NCBI GenBank assembly: GCA_020137815.1
Contig: CM035352.1
Coordinates: forward strand, 9,106,416-9,170,415
DNA length: 64,000 nucleotides
Reading direction: 5' to 3'
Source: Hormiphora californensis
Taxonomy: Eukaryota; Ctenophora; Tentaculata; Cydippida; Pleurobrachiidae
Position numbers and translations under genes: made by a program. Numbering within the stretch: position 1 is the first letter of the stretch; each line of letters opens with the position of its first letter. Below are positions 36,946 to 50,100 of this stretch, piece after piece. The notes under the pieces were generated by a model. That model worked only from the letters and a program-made list of their open reading frames with translations, had not been told where the DNA came from and searched no databases.

Positions 36946-39903
36946 ATGGCAAACAGAGGACCTGCCTATGGGCTAACGGCTGAAGTACAGAAGAAGGTAT
37001 GTACCATCTTGTCAACTATCATGTCCCCTACATGTACCGGCTTGTGTCATGATTCTGTGAGGGTTTGGTATATCAACTATTTGGACGGCCCTCTGATTAT
37101 CGTGTCCCACCCCCCTGATATTATACTGTGTAATAACTACACTACTACACTACTGTAGTTACTATACGACACATTTGTTTTTGTTAGCTTCTCTTTGTGG
37201 CTTTGTGTGTGTTTGTGTGTGTGTTTGTGTGTGTGTTTGTGTGTGTGTGTGTGAACCATTGAAAGACAATGGAACGAAATAAACAAAACATGTAGGCCAC
37301 ACTACACAACTATCACATCTCTATTTAGTATGGAAACTCTCTCTCTCTCACTCACACTAAAAAGAGACATAAACATTCTGAATATAATATTACATCTCTG
37401 GACGACTGCCCAGGTGTCTCTTCTTTAGCTTTTCTCTTCTCTTATAAAGAGTCTATTGTCTACATCTTAGCTTGGAAGATTCTCACCTTTCAGTCTGGCC
37501 CTTTCTCGAATCTACTATTCTATCTCTCACCATCTCTCTATGTCTCTATTTCTCTCTCAGATAGAAGACCAGTACGATTTGAAGTTGGAACAAGAATGTA
37601 AGGATTGGATTTCTGCAATTCTAGGGGAGCCTTTTCCAGACGACTCTACTTTTCATGAGGCATTAAAAGACGGCACACTGCTCTGCAGGTTCGTAGTTCA
37701 AAAAGAGGACCTCGAGTAATTTGTAACTTTTAGATTCCGTTTTTATGTTGAATATTTAGGTCTCCTAATATCTCTGGAATGTGATATAGTCGCACACTGA
37801 GTAGTTGAAATATAGAGCTGTAGTAGTGGGAAGATCGTTTTACAACGTGTGTGTGAAACTTTCTGAAATCTCTGCAGGATCAGTGACTTTAAAAGAGACG
37901 GTGCAGTAACGCGCGGTGACTTGGTTGCGCGCAAAGTATCATACCACAGCACACAATTCACCTTCTCATTTCACGCTGCCCGGGTCCGAAATATTGGAAT
38001 GGCGCCAAAACTCGACCTGGGAGGGTCTCAGTCGACAGTCATGTGCTGGGAAGATATTCTTGCTGACTGAGGCCTTCCCACATAGCCTCACAACATTGAA
38101 CCTTAGTGTGTGACGTGTGTGAAGATGGTGAAAGAGAGTTAGACTGATTCGGCGTGACAGTGTTCTCTTGGCAGCGAAGCTGCCAACTTCGTCGGAGACG
38201 CCACGTACAGGGGATAGCGCGACGTGCCCAAGTTCTTCTCCAACAAGTATGACTGTGAACTGTGAAGCCGAAGGTGTGTGATTCGAAATGACTGCTAGCA
38301 GTTTTACAGTGCAGCTGCTACAGCTGAGTCACCTGGCAATTCAATGCTAGAGCTGCCAAATCTGAATGTGAGTAGCGTGTGTACATCATTTGAAAGAAAA
38401 GCTTTATGATCTATAGCTATGCTAAGAAATAGTTAGAAAGATATTACTGGGCCAGCTATCACTATCAGATCCAATTATCTGTCAGGGCAAATATAATTTG
38501 AACCATCGGCGTGGTGACCGGGTGACCAATTTTACACTTCATATTTAACACTCCACTCTCTCTCCTGCAGGGTAATGAATGTGATATGTCCAGGGAGTAT
38601 AAAGAAAGTTAACAACAGTAAAATGGCATTCAAAATTGTAAGTTCTACTCCTAAGATATCTGTTGATGACTTTACTTTTTGATTTAGATAATCAAGTTAC
38701 CCAAAATCTGCCTGGCTCTGCGACCCTATCTGAGCGTACTGATCAAATGGGGCCGGGTATGGCGCCGCCATACAGCCCAAAATCGTGCAACGCCTTATCA
38801 TATTTAACAAAGAACCTCCGCCTTATAAGTCATTAGATAACCAATAACCATGTATCATGGGTAGGCGGTAAATGTTAACCAGATCTGAGAGAAAACGTAC
38901 GTGCAAAACCATGTTTTTGTCCATAACTCAGTCATTTCTTGACCAATTTGCAAAATCTTGGGCGCGTTGGAAAGAGGACATTGAGCTCTTTCAAATGAGC
39001 CAAATAAAACTAAAATCGGCGCAAAAAGCGCGGCGTCATGGCGCAAAATGCGCGTTTTCGCCACCACGCCGCGCAATTTGCGCCAATTTTCATTTTCTTG
39101 AGCTCATTTGAAAGATCTCGATGTCCTCTTTCTAATGAGCCAAAGATTTTGCAAATTGGGCAAGAAATGGCTGAGTTATGGGCAAAAACGTGCGGAATTC
39201 TCACAGATCTGGTTAACATTTACCGCCTACCTGTATCATGGCAGCAGAGATTGACATGGCAATAACACCTCTTCTCCCACGACAGATGGAGAACACTAAT
39301 TTCTTCCTAACTGCTGGAGTGGAACATTTAGGAATTCCTAGATCAGAACTCTTCCAAACAGTAGACCTTTACGAGGGGACAAACATGACCCAAGTCTTGT
39401 GGGGACTTACCGCCGTCGCTCGATATGTGAGTCACTGACACACATAACAGTCTCAAGTTGATCTAAGTACCTGATTCTTCAACCACAAGTCTTCTTGACT
39501 CACAATTCCATTATCTTTGTAGTTTCACCGCGTCAACTCTCATCTAATCTAGGCCTGGAGGCTGCAGTGCGACAAAATTGAATTTTTAATGGATTCGACG
39601 GAAACTCCAGCCAAATTTGTTGGCCCTATCTTTAATCATTTGATTTGTTGTCCACTTCTTCGAGCGAATTTTTGACCCATTCTGAGAATATTTAAATCAC
39701 GGCTCATTTCTCCCTCTTTCTTTCAGGCACGACGAAAAAACAAAGATCTGCCAGCTTTAGGACCCGATTTATCGGCCAGGAATGAACGGAACTTCGACGA
39801 AGCGACGCTGAACAAAGGCCAGTCGATTGTGGGTATGCAGGCAGGAGGGTTCAAGGGGGCTAACCAAGAGGGGATGACATTCGGCAGACCACGTGCTCTC
39901 TAA
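36946..39903 (+). CDS. Transgelin/calponin-family actin-binding protein, 5 exons
   Basis: Exons 36946-36996, 37561-37688, 38571-38637, 39286-39426 and 39727-39903 join in phase to 187 aa, the usual transgelin length. The N-terminus MANRGPAYGLTAEVQKK is the family start; an upstream in-frame ATG at 36928 would add six residues. A single calponin-homology domain follows (CKDWISAILGEPFP, LKDGTLLCRVMNVICPG, MAFKI, MENTNFFLTAGVEHLGI, LFQTVDLYEGTNM). The C-terminus has one calponin/CLIK repeat, GQSIVGMQAGGFKGANQEGM. The protein should bind and bundle F-actin in the cytoplasm or contractile cells. A MULE-like MITE sits in intron 3, ending 54 bp before exon 4. Confidence 0.93.
38860..39231. mobile_element. 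MULE-like foldback MITE, 9-bp duplication
   Basis: 372 bp with inverted ends GGTAGGCGGTAAATGTTAAC; the arms reach far inward (GAGCTC...TTTGAAAG blocks). A perfect 9-bp duplication TGTATCATG flanks it (38851-38859 and 39232-39240), the length typical of Mutator-like elements. It lies in transgelin intron 3 and has no coding capacity. Confidence 0.87.
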
Positions 39904-41148
<1,245 letters not shown>

Positions 41149-44100
41149 ATGGGACCCGCTGTGGCACCTAGTGATAGTGTCACACCTGAAAAACAGGTTT
41201 CTAATAATGCAGAGGAGATAGATGAGGAGGAGAGAGAGCGACAGGAACTAGCTCTGTTGGGGTATAGAACTCCCTAACTGGAGAGGAGCAACACTGGTGG
41301 ATAGGAGTAGATGGTGCAACCCTAAATTTGGAAAGACACTCGAACTAAGGTCAGTGCAGTGATTTTAGTGTTTTCCCACATGGTTTCCCAGTCCCCACCG
41401 TCTCCCCTTCACCTCCCCATACCTCCACCCTCAACCCGCCCCCCATTCCCCACTCTCTCCCCAACTACACCTCCTCATACCCCACCCTCTCCCCTTCACC
41501 TCCCCATACCATGAACCCCACCCTCTACCCTATTGCAGTACTGCACCTCCCCATAACATCCCCCCACCCGCCCCAACTGCAAGTGCACCTCTCCCCTACT
41601 CCCACCCTCCGCTGTACCCGGATTATGAACTAACTAACTACGTGACCTGGTCTAACCAGTTTTATTGGAAGTACTCCCAAGTAGAAGAACTCAGTAGGAC
41701 TGTCTTTGTGCAAGCTATTAGCTCATTTTGGACCAAAATCCCTGCATTCCCTCCCCCATTCTTGTGAAGTTTTCCCCACTGCATGTAGCTAAATATTTTC
41801 AACACCTGATACTTTTTCGCTGTCATTCGATGAGAGAGAGTGAGAGTGAGAGAGAGACAGAGTGAGAGAGAGAGTGAGAGAGAGAGAGAGAGAGACAGAG
41901 ACAGAGAAAAAGAGACAGAGAGAGACAGAAAGACACAGATAGAGAAAAAAGAGAAAGCAAGAAACCAGGATTATTTCAGTTCTCAAAATTAGATTTTTCT
42001 TTTCAAGTTCACGATGGTCGTTAGTGCATTAAATTAGAGTATATATTCTCCCTCTCTTTTTCTCTCTAGAGATGGGGTGAAGAATGAACTTGAAGTAAAC
42101 TATCATAACAGTCATTTCTCCCTAATTCCTCGTTGTATTACCCAACCCCTCCCCCCTCCCCCAATTTTCTTCATCATCCTCATAGCATAGAGATTTATCA
42201 TTTTAACATTCAAATCACAATTCTCTACCCACTTCCACTCCAAACTATAACCACTGCAACACCCCTCTACCTCTATAAATGGCAAGTCCGAATAAAGCAA
42301 CCATGTTCCCCCAAACTAACAATCTCCCCCTCCCCCAGGTTCAACTAACAACCTCCCCCTCACCCAGGTTTAACCCGATAGTGGCTCCCTGTGCCTTTCT
42401 GCTAGTAGCAACATTTGTAACATGGTGTATTTTGGACAAAGATGCCAAGAACAAGTTTAGCACTGCCAAAACAGTCATCACTGAGGCATTTACTTGGCTA
42501 TACATCGCATCTCTGGTAAGTAGTGTCGGTTTTACATGTTCTTTTGGAGCTAGAGGTAGTGGCATGGGGCTTGGGAGCAAGGGCTAAGGTGGCACAGGGG
42601 TGGGACTGGGGAGGAATTGTCAGGTTAGGACATGGGGCAATAACCAATGGGGGCAAGGGAATGAACTGTTCATTGAACACGTGGGGCATACATCAGCTGG
42701 GATTTCCATTGCCGCTGGGAGCTGCACGTTGTAGGCCATGTCCTTCCAGCTGGGTTTTAACCAATGGGGCTGCTGCTTCATTATAGGGCCATGTTCTTCT
42801 TCCAGAAGGTTCTGAGTAGCATTTGACCGGTTAATATTCTAATAAAGATAAATTACAGTCTTATCTGACGCGGTTAATTTGTTGCCCTATATAATTTAGT
42901 GGGGTCACCCTTTAATCTTCTCCACCCCTTACAAAACGAGATTAGGAGAGAAATTTTCCCAGGGACATGTGTTTGAATCTGTGGGCGACTGAGACAGAGA
43001 GAGAGATTGGATAAGTTCCTCATCTCTTTACAATAATTGTTGCAACAGCTTTTTTCCCAATTTTTTGCGTTATTCGATACCGTGCCGCATGACAAGGTTA
43101 AGGACCAGCCGTCCATTCGACACAATTTTCAGCTGAATAGTGAAGAATCTAGGAGTTTAGACTGTAGAGGATCTGTAGGGTTAGAAGAGAGTGAGAAGAT
43201 TGGATTGACTGAAAATTAGTTGAAACTTGGCCGTCATTTTTTTGTGATTCGTGATCGTATCAGATCATGTTATTATGGCCATGCCTGATAGCATAGGTTT
43301 TATCGGTTTTAACTAACTAATCCTCCATTCCAGGACATATGGGCGATTGTTATTGTGTTGATATACGCCAGTAAATATGGGAAACTAAAATTAGGTAAGT
43401 GATGTTCTATCTGCTAGACATTTCCCCACCTATAACTTTCACAATATCACTCAGTAGCTCCCCCCGGTCCCCCTCCCCCCACGTTGGTGCCGCTGCTTGG
43501 GCTCCAAGAGGGGCTCCAAGAAAGGGGCGGGCCTGTTTTTAACAGTTGGTAACCATGTTTTATCTAAATTACCCTTCATAAAACATGTGACGTATTATAC
43601 AGCACCACTGCCCTCTTATCGCACCCCAGCACCTCTCTCTCCAAGCAGGGGTTGTATATGTGAATATGAAGTCACGTGATTACACATGTTGACATGTTCC
43701 CGGGAACATGTATGTGAAATCCCTAACTCGCCCCTCTCGCCCCCCCCCCCTCCCCTTCCTTTAAACTGGGGTAAGGGGCCGCCAAACCGCCATGAAGAAG
43801 ACGAGATAAAGAAGTTAGGAAGAATAAGGAATTTGGGTTTACAAAAGTTTATCTCCATAATATTATGGGCGCATGTCATTCAGCATCTCGATATAAGGCT
43901 GACACACATTTAACCTAATTAGATAATGATATTTAGCTAGGGGAGACCTAGAAAATATTTTGAATGGTAGGATTCTCTTGTTGACTTTGATCCTCAGTAC
44001 GAATTCTTGTTATGTTCTAACCCTCCTTTACATTTGTGTTTCGCGGGCGGGGTGCGCGAAACACAGTCTAGCTAGGCAAACGGATTCAGTCTGAAATAAC

Positions 44101-47100
44101 TTTATGTCTCAAATGATTTTACCGCCGGACAACAATCACTTTCCCGCTCAGGAACTTTCCTTCTAAACACATTCATTCAGTTTTCAAATCATCATTTTGG
44201 GTTCATTATCCCATTATGATTCCCCCGACACATTAGAATCACGGTGATTCATCCCATCGTCTTGAACAATGGCTCGAACCTATCCACCCTCCACTCTCCA
44301 TAATCCCCATGGTGATATAACGCCCAGAGAAGACATGGCAACGTGACACACTATCCCCCTATCATCAGGAAATGATGATGAGAAGCCCGAGTATCCTGAG
44401 GGGTCCTGGTTTGCAATGCTGTTTGCATGTGGTGTTGGTGTTGGTCTGTTCTTCTATGGAGTATCAGAACCAGTCAGTCACTTCTCTCAACCAAACAGGT
44501 AATTCTCAAAAACAGGTTTAGGTAATACACTCAAAACACAGTCGGACCCTGGTTTACCGGGATCGGATGCCTCGTATTGCCTTGTTCGACCCTCCTTCCC
44601 CGCGCTTTGAACAAAAGGTTTGTCCGGTAAATCGCGATTTACCGGATAAAACCTTGTTTTGATTATTCGGGGGATTAATCGGAGTCTATTCCAGTTTTCT
44701 GTCTCCAGTTTTGGAGGGATTTGAAGTTTTCATACAACACAGCTCGATCTATTTCTAATCCCCCCATTGCAGATATACAGCAGACAGGACAATGCCAGAT
44801 AATGAGGTAGCCCAGAACGCTCTAAATCTGACCTTTTACCATTGGGGATTCCACGCCTGGGTGGTCTACAGTCTGGTGGGACTTATCCTGGGGTTCATGA
44901 CATTCAGGTAGGTGTGGAGGATCGAACCCCCCAGATAAACTGAAACTAGTTGGTGGATCACCCCCCCCCCTCATCACCCACCTACTATAGGCCACCCCCC
45001 CCCCCCCAGATAAACTGAAACTAGGTGGTGGATCACCCACCTAGTTTCAGTTTACATCTGTCAGTGGCAGTGTCACAGAGATGTCTGGCCGCTCTTGATC
45101 TCGCTCTGCTCACAGGGGCAAAGTTCTTTACCAAGCTAGATAATAATAATCTCTGACTAGTTCTGAGTCAGCTCATTATGTGCCAATAACAGTACCATCT
45201 CTCTAACTACATTCATCTTACTGCAGGAAGGGTCTTCCAATGACTATGAAGTCGTGTTTCTACCCGCTGATCGGTGATAGGATATATGGGTGGATGGGAG
45301 ACCTCATAGATATCTTGTCTATCATTACAACCCTGTTTGGGGTCTGCACTTCCCTCGGTCTCGGGACCATGCAGGTTTGTGGGACTATAGGGACATAGCT
45401 GTAGTGTTCCTGGCTTGTGAAGAGTACTGAGGGTGGGGAGGTGGGGATACTAGTATACCGATTTACTGATAGACTAGTGCAGTACCAGTAGAGCTCTGTT
45501 TCTACTCTGTAATGTGCAGACTATCCATGCCCACTTTCCTTTCAGGTTAATGCAGGTCTGAATTTCATCTTTCCTTCCATCGAGAAAAGCATTACAACTC
45601 AGGTAAAATATCCAAATTGGTATTTCGATCAAAACTCACGACAACCTGTTTCACCTGCTCGTTCATAAAACACAACAACCTGTTTCACCTGCTCCTTCAT
45701 AAAACACGACAACCTGTTTCACCTGCTCCTTCATAAAACACGGCAATGTGTTTCAGGTGATAATAATATGGATAATCACGGCAATAGCCACTATATCTGT
45801 GGTTACTGGTGTAGGGGCGGGTGTGAGACGGCTCTCTGAGATTTGTTTTGGAGTTGGTATGTTCTTGATGATGTCAACATTCTTCCTAGAGGACAGCTGG
45901 TATGTTGAACACATGTGTGTGTTTAGACACATGGTCACTGATCATGGGTTGTAAAGCCCCCCCCCCCCCACCACTCCCCCCGTTGTAAAATAATACCAAG
46001 CCGGACCACGAGTAGCACTGAAGAGATGTTTTACTGATATTCCGATTCATAAGTCCCTATAAAATAATATTTTACTGGAAATGGTATTGGTATTTGGTAC
46101 TCAGAGTACCATTTCCAATAAAATATATATGCGGACTTAAGAATCGGAATATCAGTAGAAAGTATGTTGTTAACCCATGTTTCTCTCTGGAGATGTCAGT
46201 GTCACCCTCTCATTCCTTCACAGGTATCTGTTGAACCTGTACGTGCAGACAATAGGGTACTACTTCCAAACAATTGTCAAGTTGGGATTCCGTACTGATG
46301 CCTTCGAACTACTGAACATAACATCCACCCTAGGAGACGACAGGGGCAGGTAATTGTTGGAGATTTGAATTGCTAAAACGGTTGGTTCCAGCGTCTTTCT
46401 ATCATGGACATTTTTGGGTTGCTCATGGTTGGACTTGCATTATTATTTATTACAATTCACACCCTATAATTGTTGTAAATCTTGTTGACACTCAGTCACA
46501 CCCCCACCATGGGTCCTAACAGGACTCCTATTGCCCCAGTTTACCCTATGAATTTCAACCCAATAACACCCACGTACCCCAGGGCCTACTCAGACGGGGA
46601 TTATGATGCCCCATCCACTGCCCCACCTCCAGATGACCCAACAATAACCCCCCCCCCCCCCACCAGGGCCTACTCAGACGGGGATTATGATGCCCCTGAG
46701 AACTGGATGAACAGTTGGACTATCTTCTACTGGGGATGGTGGATCTCGTGGTCCCCCTTTGTGGGCATGTTCATCGCTAAAATCTCACGTGGCCGGACTA
46801 TTCGACAGTTCATTAATGGTTAGTCTGGCTCAATTACACGACCCCATTTTCGGCCTGTCACTCCTTCACCTTGGATTCACACAGTCTAAAGTCTAACCCT
46901 GACCCATCATGTGCTTTACAGGTACTCTGACTGCCCCCATGATCTATAGTTTCTTATGGCTCACAATATTCGGTGGAAGTGCTATGTACCACGAGAAGGC
47001 GGCCGCTGCAGCAAACCCCAACAACCCCTACTGTTGTGTTTACAGCTACTCTTCAATCAACTGGGACAAAGTGGACAACCTGGCTGACTTCGATACCATG

Positions 47101-50100
47101 CTCAAGGGAGTTGACTATCAATATCATAATAGAACTGAATGTACAACGAAGTTCAAGAATCGATGGGCGGAGGGGATGTACGGGGAGAAAAATACAGATT
47201 CGGGCAAGGAAGCTGTGAAGGCTTTCAAGGAGTTTTATAAAATACCTAGCAACCAATACAAGATGGCTGTTAGCGAGGATAGAGGGTGAGTAACAATTGT
47301 GTACGGGGGGCACTTGTAACTAGTGAGTAGTGGGTGGGGGCAACTAGATAGTAACTAGAATGGTACCCCTTCCCTTTAACTCCTTGGTAGTCTAATCAGT
47401 AATGACTGATGATACCGGTTCCTATGGTAACCAGTTTCTATGGTAACCATAGTAACCATACCCTCTATTCCTCTGCAGGACAGCTCGGTTATCCTGCCTA
47501 CAGAATGACGACCAGTGGTTTGCCCTGATGTATACTAAGGGGAAGCTAGGAGTCTTTCTCAGTATAGTCTCTCTATTCGGCATCGTCCTTTACTTTGTCA
47601 CTAGTGCTGATTCAGGTTTGTTCATTATGGGGGAGGGAGGTGGCTTCATTTCTCAGTATCGTCTCTCTATTCGGCATCGTCCTTTACTTTGTCACTAGTG
47701 CTGATTCAGGTTTGTTCATTATGGGGGAGGGAGGGAGGGGTCTTCATTTCTCAGTTTGTTTGTTCAGTTCTCCTGAACTGTTAAGATAGGCATTTGCTGG
47801 CTAGTGGCTGTTCACTGTTCAGTTCTCAGTTTTTGATAGTTTGTTTATGATATCCTATACTTTGGATTTGGGGTTCCTCAGTCAGGGTTCATTTGTCAGT
47901 TTGTCTGTCAGTCACTAGCACCCCGTGTTGAGTTGTAACAAGGTGTCACATACCTATAACAGGGTGTGACATACCCGTAACAGGGTGTGACATGTGCCTA
48001 GATAGAGTGATAGGACCCTGTCACCACAACATATCACGAGCTGTACCAGTCACCCAGTCATAAACACAACCTGGTGCGCTGGGGGGGGGGTTCAGGATAA
48101 ATGGTTCGGACGTATATGCCACTTTTTTCAAAATTGCCACTTAGTGTTTTTCGCTAAATGGTCATTTTTTGGCCAAACTTGGTCAATTTTCGGCAAAATT
48201 TGGCCAATTTTCGGTAAAAATTGAGATTCTTCGAGGTGGACCTGAAAAATTTTCAATTTTCAAAATTCAAATTTCAATTTTCTCGCGCGCAAAATTTTTT
48301 CTGGAAATTTTTTGGTTTTGTTCCCAGAAAACAGCCTAAATTTTGCCATTTTTTGGGCAGAAAAAGCTAGTTTTTCGGTAAATTTTGGGGGTTTAGGGGT
48401 CTATTTGGGGTTTGACCACTAAAAGAAACTGATTAAGTGGTCAATTTTAGGGGGTGGGGGGTCCTTTTGGATTTTGACCACTTAAGCAATTTTTAGGCAT
48501 ATACGTCTGACCACTTAAGGCCAGAGGGGGGGGTCGACCGATTTTTGACCCCTATTTTGGACCATTTTTGGGGTTACCACCATGTGATAGCGCTTGGCAT
48601 ACTGGACCAGATGGATATGACAGAATCGATTTTGCGCGAACGGTCTGGGAGAAAAATGGGGTTAACTTTTGGCCTGAAATCAATGTAAACCCCATTATTT
48701 TAGGACTGGTAGGGGTTAGAACACCCAATCCAGTGTCAAACACTTTGTCTTATCAAGAGGGATCACTCTGCAAAGTTTTACACTATAAGTCCAACTGGTC
48801 TTTGAATTATTTGGGGTTAACAAAATCTGGAAAAATCGCCATTATGGCTCCCCTCTAAACCCCATTTTTACACATGGTTAACCACTTTCTGAGAAAACGG
48901 CTAGGATCTAGACCTTGTCGCTTGACACACTTGTTCTACAGACCAAGGAGCATGAAACATATGTAGCGATTTTTGATTAAGGCCCTCATTCAAAAATTAT
49001 GGGGGTTTACATAATATTTTTCTCGACCAAACATTTGTAAACCCCCATAATTTTTGAATGAGGGCCTTAATCAAAAATCGCTACATATGTTTCATGCTCC
49101 TTGGTCTGTAGAACAAGTTTGCCAAGCGACAAGGTCTAGATCCTAGCCGTTTTCTCAGAAAGTGGTTAACCATGTGTAAAAAAGGGGTTTAGAGGGGAGC
49201 CATAATGGGGATTTTTCCAGATTTTGTTAACCCCTAATAATTCAAAGACCAGTTGGACTTATAGTGTAAAACTTAGCAGAGTGATTCCCCTTGATAAGAC
49301 AAAGTGTTTGACACTAGATTGGGTGTTCTAACCCCTACCAGTCCTAAAATAATGGGGTTTACATTGATTTCAGGCCAAAAGTTAACCCCATTTTTCTCCC
49401 AGGCCGTTCGTGCAAAATCGATTTTGTCATATCCATCTGGTCCGGTATGCCAAGCGCTATCACATGATGGTAACCTCAAAAATAGCCCAAAATGGGGGTC
49501 AAAAATCGGTCGACCCCCCCCTCTGGCCTTAATCCTGACCCCCCCCCCCCCCCCCCGGGTGCGCTATCATGGGATCTATCATGGCACTGAGATATTATTA
49601 AGAACAGGGAAATTTAATATATAATACTTGGTTCTGTCTGACTCAATAAGTCTGACCCCCCATTTCTTCCCTCTCTCAGGTAGTCTTGTGATTGACATTA
49701 TGGCAGCGAATGGTGACCAGAACCCGCCCCGAGCACAAAGAATATTCTGGGCCTTCTCAGAAGGAGCTGCTGCTACTGCTCTCTTATGGGCTGGTGGTAA
49801 TGATGCTCTAATTGCTTTACAGGTACAAAGGGAATCTAGTGTTCTGAGCCCGTATTATATCGTCTATTTGACAACCCCGTCTCGGTCTACTACTAATACA
49901 TGATCACTCCAAACCCTCTATCCCCTATAATCAGACAGCCAGTGTCATGACGGGTCTGCCCTACGCCATGCTGATGAGTTTTATATGTATGGCACTGTGG
50001 AGAGGTCTAGCCATGGAATTTGGAGATCTCAACCCGTATGGATGTGACTTTAAGATTGGGATAATAGATCCACTGACGACAATTGATGTGGATTTGTGGG

